Assembly: GCA_026000945.1 (NCBI GenBank)
Contig: BNZI01000003.1
Coordinates: forward strand, 1-64,000
DNA from: Clostridia bacterium
GTDB taxonomy: Bacteria; Bacillota; Clostridia; Lachnospirales; Lachnospiraceae
DNA: 64,000 nucleotides
Reading direction: 5' to 3'
Below are positions 1-8,667 of the stretch, piece by piece (within the stretch, counting starts at the first letter, position 1; each line of letters begins with the position of its first letter). The notes below the pieces were generated by a model. That model searched no databases. It saw only the letters and a list, made by a program, of their open reading frames with translations, and was not told where the DNA came from. The position numbers were made by a program, and so were the translations under genes.

Positions 1-191
1 TTTTATAAGTATGCTGTTCTGAAAAATCAAAAATAATTCTTAATTTTATATCTATTCTATTTTTTTCTTTAATTTTATCGAAAAAACAAGTATTAATTAA
101 TAAAGATATTGAAATATTGCTAAATTTAATATATATTGATAATTAATAAAATAAATAATATTTTATTAATTTTTAAGAAAGAAGATAAAAG
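1..191. other. AT-rich upstream region of the protease gene
   Basis: No gene is visible. The stretch is extremely A+T-rich and lies directly upstream of the secreted protease. A TTGATA at about 138 followed after about 17 nt by TATTTT could be a weak vegetative promoter, but in DNA this AT-rich such matches are expected by chance. Confidence 0.3.
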
Positions 192-1514
192 GTGAAAATG
201 AATAAACAAAAAATTCCTATTGCAGTACTCGTTTTAATTCTTTGTATCAGTTTTAGCACATTTTTGATACAAACCTCCTATTCAGCCGAACTATCTATGC
301 TGGATATGGTTTATGATGATGGAACAGTCATCCCTTACCGTAAGACAAGAGCGCTTATTACTGATACGGAATCTTTTGAAGGTGACGGTACCTTCAGTGA
401 AGAAACACCTGAATTTCCTGATAATTTAGAGTATTTAGATACTACATTAAAAAATACTCGTACAATTTTTGGTTCAGATGATCGAAAAATTGTATCTAAC
501 ACCACTGTAAGCCCTTACCGAAAAGTTGTTTTTTTAACAGCTACTTTTCCCAATGGGCAGTCTATTATTGGTACAGGAAATATGATTTCTAAAAATACTG
601 TTTTGACTGCTGGACATTGTATTTATAAAGCTTCTTTTGGCGGCTGGGCAAAGAAAGTAACTGTTTATCCTGGTTATAATGGTAGAACTGCCCCTTATGG
701 GTCTGCATCTTCCACACAATTGCTTAGTGTTTCTGGATGGGTCAATCACGAAAGTTATCAACACGATATGGGAGCTGTTATTTTAAATAAGAATATCGGT
801 AATACTGTTGGATGGTTTGGTCTTACTACCCAATTAGCCAACACTGCTACTCTATCTGCTTATCACCAAGACCAAAACAAAAAACAAGGTACACAAACTG
901 GTAATTTAATGGAATCAGATACAAACAATGTATATTATCAATTAGACAGTAAAGCTGGCTCTAGTGGGGGTGGAATATACAACGCTAGTCAACAAATTTT
1001 TGCTATAAATGCTTATGAAAGTAACTTCCGAAATATGGCAACTAGAATAAACGCAGAAAAATTGTCCATTATATACCAATGGGCGGGCATCCATACAAGC
1101 CAGACTGAAGCAACGCCAAGTACTACTGCACCACCTGCTTCTACTGTCTTACCCCTTCCCCCTACTTCTACCACTACACCTCCCATTGCTACACAAAGCG
1201 CATGGCAGTTCAAAAATGGATATTGGTACTATTATTCAAATGGTAAAGCTCTAACAAATTCACTAGTGTTTTATAAAAACTATTATTATTATCTTGATTT
1301 CAGTGGTAGAATGGTAACTGATAGCCTAATCACAACGAATAATTCTACTTACTATTTCACCGAAGACGGTTATCATCATACAGGTTGGCTGTATATCCAT
1401 GATATTTGGTATTATTTTCTCCCCAATGGTCGTATGATCAAAGGGCAGGAGTATCCAGTTGATGGACAAATCGCTGTCTTTAACAGCAATGGCGTATGGA
1501 TCAGATATAAATAA
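192..1514 (+). CDS. secreted V8/glutamyl-endopeptidase-like serine protease with cell-wall-binding repeats
   Basis: Predicted exported serine endopeptidase of the trypsin/V8 (S1B) fold. Residues 1-32 are a signal peptide and about 33-105 a probable propeptide. The motif TVSPYRKVVFL before the catalytic domain recalls Bacillus/Staphylococcus glutamyl endopeptidases. The triad is visible as H142 (LTAGHC), D192 (HDMGAV) and S258 (GSSGGG). A Pro/Thr/Ser linker (about 303-336) leads to aromatic repeats (about 338-440, NGYWYYYSNG and similar) of the choline/glucan cell-wall-binding type, which should tether the enzyme to the surface. The frame opens with GTG at 192 and has an ATG at 198; AAAAGGTG just before makes the ATG equally likely. 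No substrate can be inferred. The catalytic fold is clear; the Glu specificity is a guess. Confidence 0.85.
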   Translation: MKMNKQKIPIAVLVLILCISFSTFLIQTSYSAELSMLDMVYDDGTVIPYRKTRALITDTESFEGDGTFSEETPEFPDNLEYLDTTLKNTRTIFGSDDRKIVSNTTVSPYRKVVFLTATFPNGQSIIGTGNMISKNTVLTAGHCIYKASFGGWAKKVTVYPGYNGRTAPYGSASSTQLLSVSGWVNHESYQHDMGAVILNKNIGNTVGWFGLTTQLANTATLSAYHQDQNKKQGTQTGNLMESDTNNVYYQLDSKAGSSGGGIYNASQQIFAINAYESNFRNMATRINAEKLSIIYQWAGIHTSQTEATPSTTAPPASTVLPLPPTSTTTPPIATQSAWQFKNGYWYYYSNGKALTNSLVFYKNYYYYLDFSGRMVTDSLITTNNSTYYFTEDGYHHTGWLYIHDIWYYFLPNGRMIKGQEYPVDGQIAVFNSNGVWIRYK

Positions 1515-1516
1515 TT

Positions 1517-1690
1517 TATCGTGTAGGAGAAAAACGATACACAATATTCTCCTCATTCAAAAATACTAAACAAGCTCTTTATTTTCTTGATGCCTGCAAA
1601 AATTTGCCTTGCAGGGCGGAAAATTTACTTAACATTAGGCTATTCCAGTAGAGTGAACACAGCCTAAATAGGGCGTGTTCACCCATAAAG
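1517..1690. repeat. family A intergenic repeat (fragment)
   Basis: This fills most of the 302 bp gap between the protease and the ABC gene. It has the family A core (CGTGTAGGAGAAAAA, then CTCATTCAAAAATACTAAAC) joined to the family A right end (AAAATTTGCCTTGCAGGGCG, ending GTGAACACAGCC), then a second end-like GGGCGTGTTCACCC. Similar sequence recurs at 37196-37572, 52719-53020 and 61590-61752. Confidence 0.7.
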
Positions 1691-1816
1691 TAATCTTGAT
1701 TTGCTTTTAACCATCCCCTTGTCATAAAAAATAATCAGCAATTGACGGTTGTTTAATGGGATGGAAAAGGGGCTATAAAAAATCTTATATTCCAAAAACA
1801 GACAAGGAAAGAACGG

Positions 1817-3523
1817 ATGAACATCAAACAATATTTATCTCCTTTTCGAATGCAATGTATTTTAGCTATTTTTTGCAAAGTTTTAGAAGCAATTTTTGAG
1901 TTAATTGTTCCTTTGCTTGTTGCCTCTTTAATTGATATCGGTATTCGACAACAAAATTCATCGTACCTTATTCAAATGGTGATTTACTTAGTTGTCTTAT
2001 CTTGTTTCGGTTTAACCTTTTCGATCATTTGTCAGTTTTATGCTTCCCGCATATCTCAAGGAGTGGGAACCAATCTGCGCAATCAACTCTTTCACCATAT
2101 TTTAAGCTTCTCTTTCGATGAAGTAAATCAAACCGGTGCTTCTTCTTTAATTTTAAAAATGACACAAGATATTGCACAAATTCAACTAGCTATTGCGATG
2201 TTTATCCGCCTTGCTTTCCGTCTTCCTTTTCTACTTTGTGGAGCCTTACTGCTCGCTTGTATTTTAGATTTTACGATGACCATAACCATTTTTTGTACTA
2301 TGCTCATCCTATTACTTATCTTTTTTATTTTAATGAAATTATCCCTACCTTTTTACTCCCTCATTCAAAATTTATCCGAACAGCTTTCACGCCTATGTGC
2401 TGAAAGTTTAAAAGGAATAAGTGTCATTCATATTTTTGCTCAAGAAAAACCTACTTTTGACCACTTTCAACATACTGCCCTCTCACTCAAAAAAAAGGAA
2501 ATTACCTTTGCCACCCTATCTTCTTTACTTCACCCATGTACTTCTTTTTTTTCTAATCTTTGTATTATGATTTTGCTACAACAAGGAGCTATCCGTATTG
2601 AACAAGGGAAATTAACCCAAGGAAATATGATTGCTTTTTGGAACTACATGACACAAATTTTATTGGCTTTATTAATTTTTGCTCAACTAGTCGTTATTTT
2701 TTCCAAAGCCATCGGGAGTATGAAACGAATACAAGACACTTTTCATTTACCTGTGCAAAATATTCCTATACAAAAACCAGAAATCTCAATTCAATCTGAT
2801 TTAAATGCTCCTTTATTTACTTTACAAGATGTATGTTTCCGTTATCCTAAAAATTCTTTAGACCTCTTTCACCATTTAAACTGTGTTTTACCCAAACAAA
2901 GCAAAATTGCTATTGTAGGTGGCCTCGGTTCTGGGAAAAGTACTTTTATCCATTTACTTAGTCAACTCTTCACTAGCACCAGCGGGGACATCTTTTTTCA
3001 AGGAATAAACCTCAAAGATTACCCTTTATTTCAATATAAAAAAGCGATTAGTGTTGTTCCGCAAAAAGCCGTGCTTTTTCAAGGAACTATACGAGATAAT
3101 CTCTCTTTTCGTAAAGATAATCCCAGTGATCAAGAATTATGGAAAGCCTTAGAAATCGCACAAGCTAAAGATTTTATTACACAACTTCCCGATAAATTGG
3201 ACAGTCAAGTGACACAAGAAGGAAAAAATTTTTCTGGTGGACAAAGACAGCGACTTTGTATTGCCCGTTCCCTTGTGGGTGATTTTGATGTGCTTATTTT
3301 AGATGATAGCTTTAGCGCTTTAGATAATATTACGGCAAGGCAATTAAAACTAGCTTTGACTGAGCACTATCCTCAAAAAAGTCTTCTAATCATTTCCCAA
3401 AAAGTACAGTGGATACAAGACTCTGATTTGATTTTAGTCTTTCATTCAGGTAAGATCATAGCACAAGGAACACATAAGGAACTACTCAAATACTGTGAGA
3501 TTTACCAAGATTTATGCGACTGA
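1817..3523 (+). CDS. ABC exporter half-transporter with degenerate ATPase site (TM287-like)
   Basis: Membrane-embedded half of an ABC exporter: six predicted membrane segments (about residues 10-300) fused to a C-terminal nucleotide-binding domain. Walker A is G368-x-x-GSGKST and the signature is SGGQ (473-476). Walker B ends D496-D497, with Asp in place of the catalytic Glu, and the switch histidine is replaced by Q528 (IISQK). Known heterodimeric exporters such as TM287/288 have exactly this Asp/Gln pair plus an intact signature in the degenerate subunit, which works only with a canonical partner. No partner gene is adjacent: the upstream gene is a protease and the downstream gene an amidase. 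The start ATG follows AAGGAAAG. The substrate is unknown, probably a drug, lipid or peptide. Confidence 0.88.
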   Translation: MNIKQYLSPFRMQCILAIFCKVLEAIFELIVPLLVASLIDIGIRQQNSSYLIQMVIYLVVLSCFGLTFSIICQFYASRISQGVGTNLRNQLFHHILSFSFDEVNQTGASSLILKMTQDIAQIQLAIAMFIRLAFRLPFLLCGALLLACILDFTMTITIFCTMLILLLIFFILMKLSLPFYSLIQNLSEQLSRLCAESLKGISVIHIFAQEKPTFDHFQHTALSLKKKEITFATLSSLLHPCTSFFSNLCIMILLQQGAIRIEQGKLTQGNMIAFWNYMTQILLALLIFAQLVVIFSKAIGSMKRIQDTFHLPVQNIPIQKPEISIQSDLNAPLFTLQDVCFRYPKNSLDLFHHLNCVLPKQSKIAIVGGLGSGKSTFIHLLSQLFTSTSGDIFFQGINLKDYPLFQYKKAISVVPQKAVLFQGTIRDNLSFRKDNPSDQELWKALEIAQAKDFITQLPDKLDSQVTQEGKNFSGGQRQRLCIARSLVGDFDVLILDDSFSALDNITARQLKLALTEHYPQKSLLIISQKVQWIQDSDLILVFHSGKIIAQGTHKELLKYCEIYQDLCD

Positions 3524-3549
3524 TTTGTATGATTTGATGTGGAGGTAAC

Positions 3550-4449
3550 ATGAAAAAACTTTTTATTCTCTTATTTTTCTTTTTTTTACTCACTGATCTT
3601 GCAGGATGTAAAGTACAAGATGGCAACGAATATTCTACAAGCCAAATACTTGAAAACGTAGAAACCTTTACTCAATCAGAAATAACGACAACAAGCATAT
3701 TTGAGCAAACTTTACTAACTTTAGAAGAGCTTTCCTCAACACTAAACAATTCTATAGAAGAAACAACAACAATAGCTCTGACACAAACTTTACCATCCGC
3801 AGCCAAAAAATCTGAATCAAAACGGGTGATTGCCATTGATGCAGGACACCAAGCCAAGGGTAATAACGAAAAAGAACCTATTGGTCCTGGTGCATCTGAA
3901 AGTAAAGCAAAAGTAGCTTCCGGCACACAAGGTACTGCCACAAAAGTCCCCGAATATCAGCTAACATTGGAAGTTTCTCTAAAATTACGGGACGCACTAG
4001 AAGACAAAGGCTACGCAGTTTTTATGATACGCGAAAGTCATGATGTCAATATCAGCAATAGACAACGGGCTGTACTAGCAGCTGAAGCAAATGCTGACAT
4101 ACTCGTCCGAATTCATGCAGATGGTGCAGATACTAGCAGTGCAAAGGGAATGTCTACGCTTTGCCCCTCTAGTAAAAATCCTTACATTCCTCATTTATAT
4201 GCCCAAAGTAAGGCACTTTCTCAATATATTTTATCAGCAATGGCCAAAGCAACAAATGCGAAAAATCGAGGAGTTTCCGAAGTAGATAATATGAGTGGAA
4301 TTAATTGGTCCAGTATCCCGGTGACGATTATTGAAATGGGTTTTATGACCAATCCTGAAGAAGATCGGCTCATGCAAACTGCAGATTATCAAGAAAAGTT
4401 AGTTTCTGGCATGGTAACAGGTATTGAGGAGTATTTCGCCAATCAATAA
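3550..4449 (+). CDS. lipoprotein N-acetylmuramoyl-L-alanine amidase (Amidase_3)
   Basis: Zinc amidase cleaving the MurNAc-L-Ala bond of peptidoglycan, anchored outside the membrane. Residues 1-20 form a lipoprotein signal with lipobox LAGC (Cys20). Residues 21-90 are a Ser/Thr-rich spacer. Residues 92-296 are an Amidase_3 domain: H100 (IDAGH), E135 (VPEYQL) and H189 (RIHADG) fit the zinc ligands, and E262 (IIEMGFMTN) fits the catalytic Glu. GGAGG lies 7 nt before the ATG. It starts 26 nt after the ABC gene, so the two are probably co-transcribed. Family members act in cell separation, sporulation or germination; the role here is not determined. Confidence 0.92.
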   Translation: MKKLFILLFFFFLLTDLAGCKVQDGNEYSTSQILENVETFTQSEITTTSIFEQTLLTLEELSSTLNNSIEETTTIALTQTLPSAAKKSESKRVIAIDAGHQAKGNNEKEPIGPGASESKAKVASGTQGTATKVPEYQLTLEVSLKLRDALEDKGYAVFMIRESHDVNISNRQRAVLAAEANADILVRIHADGADTSSAKGMSTLCPSSKNPYIPHLYAQSKALSQYILSAMAKATNAKNRGVSEVDNMSGINWSSIPVTIIEMGFMTNPEEDRLMQTADYQEKLVSGMVTGIEEYFANQ

Positions 4450-4774
4450 AGAATAAAGGATTTTCCCCAATATGCTTCTTTTTAGTCTGCATTCTCTTTT
4501 TGAATGCAGACTAAATTAACCACAAGATAAAAAACAAAGAAAATTTTTGAAAAAGCATGTAAATTCTCTAGCTTTAGCATACAGATAGATTTACGATTTA
4601 TTACATATGATGAAGTTTATACTCACATTTTTAGAAAAAGATTTTTACAATCGCTTTCTAGAAATAAGAATATTTAAAAACTGATTGAATTTCTCACTTA
4701 CCGTAAAATATTATGCCCTATTTTTCTCTTCATTCAAAGATATTCAATAAGCTTCTTGACCCTTTTATCGAACA
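4450..4774. other. 325 bp intergenic region with hairpin and degenerate family A sequence
   Basis: Region between convergent genes (amidase on +, transketolase on -). Besides the hairpin at 4481-4515, about 4690-4758 (CTTCATTCAAAGATATTCAA, then TAAGCTTCTT) resembles the family A core seen at 1545-1580. No gene is supported. Confidence 0.45.
4481..4515. terminator. perfect 14-bp hairpin between convergent genes
   Basis: Arms TTTAGTCTGCATTC (4481-4494) and GAATGCAGACTAAA (4502-4515) pair perfectly around a 7 nt loop. It lies 31 nt after the amidase stop and between convergent genes, so a bidirectional terminator role is plausible. There is no clean T-run on either side. Confidence 0.55.
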
Positions 4775-6763
4775 TCAATCAAGACTTTTCACCGTTTCCA
4801 CAATATTCTCTACAGTAAAACCAAACTTTTCAAACAGCAAATTTGCTGGTCCTGATGCGCCAAAACTTTGCATAGCAATGCATTTACCATCCAGCCCAAC
4901 ATATTCGCCCCAACCAAAAGAACTAAGCGCCTCTACTGCCACACGTTTACGTACAACTTTGGGCAGAACTTTTTCCTGGTAATCTTTGTCTTGTTGAGCA
5001 AAAAGGTCTAAGCAAGGCATACTCACTACCCGTGCATCAATTTGACTTTCTCTTAACCTACTCTTTGCTTCTACCAAAAGAGAAACTTCTGAACCACTAC
5101 CCATCAAGATCACATCCGGTGTTTTCTTCAATGAGTCCTGCAAAATATATCCACCCTTCAATGCTTCTTGCCCGGAACCTTCTAATTGAGGTAGATTCTG
5201 TCTAGTCAAAACAAGAGCCGTAGGCGCAGATGTACTAGAAATCGCATAACACCAAGCCGCCGCAGTTTCTCTAGCGTCTGCCGGTCTGAATGCGAACAAA
5301 TTAGGCGTAGCCCTTAACATAGCCAATTGTTCTATAGGCTCATGAGTTGGTCCGTCCTCACCCACTCCAATACTATCATGAGTAAAAACAAAGATTAGGG
5401 GTAAGTTCATCAAAGCAGCTAAGCGTGCCATTGGTTTAACATAATCGCTAAAAACAAAAAAAGTAGATACAAAAGCTTTTAAACCACCATGCAAAAGCAA
5501 ACCATTACCTATTGCAGTCATGGCAAGCTCACGTACACCAAAATGCAAGTTCCGACCTGCATAGTTTTCTTTGGAAAAATCTCCTTCATTTTGTAAATAC
5601 GTTTTCGTAGAGGGAGCTAAATCCGCTGCTCCTCCGATTAAGTTCGGAAATTTATCTTTTAATTTTTGTAAAACTGCACCTGATAAGTTACGCGTAGCTT
5701 GATCTTTATTTTCATAAAGCCAAAAATCTTCATCTGCTTGTAATTGTTGTGCAATATCTGCATTCTTTTCAAAATAACAGTCCCAAAGGTTTTTTAAGTC
5801 TGGAAATTTTTCTTGATATGCGAAAAAAAGACTATTCCATTCTTTTTCCTTTTCTTCTCCTTTTTTTTGAAGCTGTACATAATGCTCATATATATTTTCT
5901 GGAACAAAAAAAGCTTCTTGATTTTCCCACAAAAAGTTTTCTTTTAATGCCTGTATAGATTGCACTCCTAAAGGTTCTCCATGCGCACTAGCTTTACCTT
6001 GCTGTAAAGAACCATATCCAATTTTCGTATGTAAAATCAGAAAACTTGGCTTATTTGTTTCCGCTTTTGCCTTTTGAAGTGCCTGATCTACTTGTTCAAT
6101 TTGATTTGCATCTTGAACCTCTAGCACTTGAAAACCGAAAGCTTCCATCCGCTTGCCTACATCTTCTGAAAAAGCTATGTCCGTACTTCCTTCTATCGTA
6201 ATCTTGTTTGCATCATAGCAAACAATCAGTTTTGATAAGCCCAAAGTCCCTGCCAAAGAAAACGCTTCAGAAGAAATCCCTTCCATCATACAACCATCCC
6301 CACCTAGAACATAGGTATAATGATCAATCACGGAATAATTCTCTTGATTAAAAATTTCCGCCAAATGTGCTTCGGCCATCGCCATGCCTACTGCCATCGC
6401 CATACCCGCTCCTAAAGGTCCGGTAGTCGCTTCCACACCTGCCGTATGCCCATATTCTGGGTGACCCGGTGTTAAGGAATCCAACTGACGGAACTGCTTT
6501 AAGTCATCTACACTTAAACCATAACCAAATAAATGCAATAAGGCATATAACAAAGCTGATCCATGCCCTCCGGATAATACAAAACGGTCACGATTCATCC
6601 AGTCAGGATTTTTCGGATTATGGTTCATGTGCTTTGCCCATAAAGTATAAGCAATGTCCGCTGCACCCAGAGGTAACCCTGGATGTCCTGAATTTGCTTT
6701 TTGTACCATATCAGCTGCTAAAATCCGAATTGCATTTACTGATTTTTGTTCAATATCCATCAT
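4775..6763 (-). CDS. tkt: transketolase
   Basis: Thiamine-diphosphate enzyme moving two-carbon ketol units between sugar phosphates in the non-oxidative pentose phosphate pathway (cytoplasm). At 662 aa it is normal length. The ThDP motif runs from G155-D156-G157 to N186 (CYDANKITIEG); the N-terminal SGHPGLPLG and the pyrimidine-domain region (HDSIGVGEDGPTHEP) are intact. AGGAG precedes tandem ATGs at 6763/6760. It lies 14 nt downstream of the transaldolase gene, and the two form one operon read from upstream of 7431. Confidence 0.97.
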   Translation of the reverse strand: MMDIEQKSVNAIRILAADMVQKANSGHPGLPLGAADIAYTLWAKHMNHNPKNPDWMNRDRFVLSGGHGSALLYALLHLFGYGLSVDDLKQFRQLDSLTPGHPEYGHTAGVEATTGPLGAGMAMAVGMAMAEAHLAEIFNQENYSVIDHYTYVLGGDGCMMEGISSEAFSLAGTLGLSKLIVCYDANKITIEGSTDIAFSEDVGKRMEAFGFQVLEVQDANQIEQVDQALQKAKAETNKPSFLILHTKIGYGSLQQGKASAHGEPLGVQSIQALKENFLWENQEAFFVPENIYEHYVQLQKKGEEKEKEWNSLFFAYQEKFPDLKNLWDCYFEKNADIAQQLQADEDFWLYENKDQATRNLSGAVLQKLKDKFPNLIGGAADLAPSTKTYLQNEGDFSKENYAGRNLHFGVRELAMTAIGNGLLLHGGLKAFVSTFFVFSDYVKPMARLAALMNLPLIFVFTHDSIGVGEDGPTHEPIEQLAMLRATPNLFAFRPADARETAAAWCYAISSTSAPTALVLTRQNLPQLEGSGQEALKGGYILQDSLKKTPDVILMGSGSEVSLLVEAKSRLRESQIDARVVSMPCLDLFAQQDKDYQEKVLPKVVRKRVAVEALSSFGWGEYVGLDGKCIAMQSFGASGPANLLFEKFGFTVENIVETVKSLD

Positions 6764-6777
6764 TGTTCTTCTCCTAC

Positions 6778-7431
6778 TTATTGTCCAAACACTGCTTCAT
6801 AATCTTTTTTGAACTTTTCTATTCCTTGTGTGGTCAAAGGATGGTTAACCATTTGTTCTAAAACTGGATAAGGTACAGTAGCAATGTCTGCCCCCGCTTT
6901 CGCACAATCGGTAACATGGATAGGATTACGTACACTCGCTGCAATAATTTGTGTATCAAACTGATAAATGCTGAAAATATCTGCGATATCTCGAATTAAT
7001 TCAATACCCGATTGAGAAATATCATCTAATCTTCCTAAAAAAGGAGAAACATAACTTGCCCCTGCTCTTGCTGCCAATAAAGCTTGATTAGCAGAAAAAA
7101 TCAAAGTCACGTTAACAGCAATACCCTCTTTAGATAAAATATTGGTTGCTTTTAATCCTTCCACAGTCATCGGAATTTTCACGGTCATGTTTTTATGAAT
7201 CTTGGCTATTTCTCTACCTTCTTTAATCATCGTTTCTGCATCTTCTGTAGTTGCTTTTACTTCTCCACTAATTGAGCCATCCACAATAGAAGCAATTTCA
7301 GCAATCACTTCTTTAAAATCCCTGCCCTCTTTCGCAATTAATGAGGGATTCGTTGTAACACCAGAAATAATTCCCATTTCATGTGCTTGTTTAATCTCTT
7401 TTATGTTTGCTGTGTCAATAAAGAATTTCAT
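6778..7431 (-). CDS. tal: transaldolase (TalC/fructose-6-phosphate aldolase-like subfamily)
   Basis: Small class I aldolase transferring dihydroxyacetone units in the non-oxidative pentose phosphate pathway. From the chosen ATG at 7431 it is 217 aa, the normal size for this subfamily. AAGGAGG lies 6 nt upstream, whereas the longer frame from 7452 adds seven unlikely residues. K85 in VKIPMT is the Schiff-base lysine. The N-terminus ([10 protein letters not shown]) and GVTTNPSL are typical. First gene of the tal-tkt operon; its upstream region holds the 112 bp repeats. The subfamily does not by itself separate transaldolase from F6P aldolase, but pairing with tkt favours transaldolase. Confidence 0.95.
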   Translation of the reverse strand: MKFFIDTANIKEIKQAHEMGIISGVTTNPSLIAKEGRDFKEVIAEIASIVDGSISGEVKATTEDAETMIKEGREIAKIHKNMTVKIPMTVEGLKATNILSKEGIAVNVTLIFSANQALLAARAGASYVSPFLGRLDDISQSGIELIRDIADIFSIYQFDTQIIAASVRNPIHVTDCAKAGADIATVPYPVLEQMVNHPLTTQGIEKFKKDYEAVFGQ

Positions 7432-8052
7432 TTTTTCCTCCTTACCTTTCATTTCCTTCTCTATTCTTTTGCATTATCCGTTAAACATTCATAAATGTCA
7501 AGTGAATTTTCTTCACTAAAATTTACTTTCATAAAGCTTGTTCAGTGTCTTAAACGAGGAAATTTTTGTATTTATTATATCATGATTACGAAGTGAATCA
7601 TGGTTGTGCCAATTTGAGTGTGCTTCGCACATCAACTTCCTAATCAAATTGTGTGCATAAATGGTATAATAAACGCTTTTTGTTTATTATACCATGGTTG
7701 CGAAATCAATCATGGTCGCACCAATTTGAGTGTGCTTCGCACATCAACTTCCTAATCAAATTGTGTGCATAAATAGTATAATAAACGCTTTTTGTTTATT
7801 ATACCATGGTTGCGAAATCAATCATGGTCGCGCCAATTTGAGTGTGCTTTGCACATCATCTTCCTAATCAAATTTGTGCATCAACGGTATAATCAACGTT
7901 TTTTGTTTATTATACCCTATATGAGCGATATTTTAATACAGTAGAGGGAAACGGATCCGAATCACAAAATACACCGCTTTTTGCTCTGCCATGATGAGAA
8001 CTTACACAAGTTTTTTACTTAAATCCATAGAGAATATTTCGATTTCAGTACA
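7432..8052. other. 620 bp non-coding upstream region of tal
   Basis: No coding sequence. About 7540-7575 (TTAAACGAGGAAATTTTTGT) matches 10531-10555 upstream of the TPR gene. It is followed by the three 112 bp repeats and about 130 bp of unremarkable sequence. It must carry the tal promoter, but none can be picked with confidence among the repeated TATAAT-like boxes. Confidence 0.5.
7571..7917. repeat. family B repeat: three tandem 112 bp units
   Basis: Units begin at 7571, 7683 and 7795, with a partial fourth at 7906. Each has a CATG..CATG inverted repeat, the segment CACCAATTTGAGTGTG, a GTGTGC-TTC-GCAC hairpin and CCTAATCAAATTGTG. Units are joined by a perfect 14-bp inverted repeat (ATGGTATAATAAAC / GTTTATTATACCAT). 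The units are nearly identical, implying recent amplification. Diverged relatives are at 10631-10685 and 41221-41262. Confidence 0.9.
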
Positions 8053-8092
8053 AAACAAAAGCATCACACTGTATCATGATACAAAGAGATGC
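8053..8092 (-). terminator. rho-independent terminator after the YacP-like gene
   Basis: On the - strand a stem of GCATC..GATGC (8061-8092), with inner palindrome TGTATCATGATACA, is followed by TTTTGTTTTG. It lies just after the stop of the NYN-domain gene and ends that transcript before the tal repeats. Confidence 0.75.
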
Positions 8093-8098
8093 TTACTT

Positions 8099-8617
8099 TT
8101 ATTTTTTATTTAAACGGATGTTCTCCAACCACTTTGCCAAATCTGGTGAAGCATAATCAAACAACAGATTTTTTGTACGTTTTGTCTTATCTAAGTACTC
8201 TTTTTGTATTATTTTAGAAGTTTCTTTTACTTCTCGGTAAAATTCCTGGGCCGAAATACGAAAAGCTCCCGAGCCCAATATAATCATTTGTTCCATACGA
8301 TCTGAAGTAGCTACACGAATTTGACGTTTTCGGTCAAACTGATAGATCGTTTTTTCAATATATTGATCGGCTGTTTCTGCTTCTTTCGTAAAGATCACTT
8401 GAATATTGTGATAAGGATATACCGTCCCTAAATTTCCACTTACCAAATGCCCATCAAACACCACAATCACTTCATTTTGACAAAAACCCTGATAGTTGCA
8501 TAGTATATCTTGCAAACGCCCCCTTGCTGATTCTAAATTATCTTTTGCTAATTTTTGTAATTCTGACCAAGCAAAAATAATATTATACCCATCCACTAAC
8601 AAATATTCTTCTTTCAT
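8099..8617 (-). CDS. NYN-domain endoribonuclease, YacP/Rae1 family
   Basis: PIN-like NYN-domain protein of 172 aa. The Asp residues in LLVDGYN (residue 9), VVFDGH and TSDR fit the metal-binding acidic centre. In Bacillus subtilis the relative Rae1 (YacP) cleaves mRNA in the ribosomal A site; that function is by family. AAGGGG lies 6 nt before the ATG. It is followed at once by a terminator and preceded by sigF, so it may be read with the spoIIA operon or from its own promoter. Confidence 0.85.
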   Translation of the reverse strand: MKEEYLLVDGYNIIFAWSELQKLAKDNLESARGRLQDILCNYQGFCQNEVIVVFDGHLVSGNLGTVYPYHNIQVIFTKEAETADQYIEKTIYQFDRKRQIRVATSDRMEQMIILGSGAFRISAQEFYREVKETSKIIQKEYLDKTKRTKNLLFDYASPDLAKWLENIRLNKK

Positions 8618-8667
8618 TTTTTCCCCTTATTACTGCTTTAAAATGAAAGTTCTTTTATCCTTTCGCT

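Noticed and set aside
4713-4982. 89-codon + frame at the end of tkt
   Set aside because: Antisense to the conserved transketolase C-terminus; a shadow frame.
7571-7917. CRISPR array at the 112-bp repeats
   Set aside because: Whole 112-bp units are repeated without unique spacers, and no cas genes are present.
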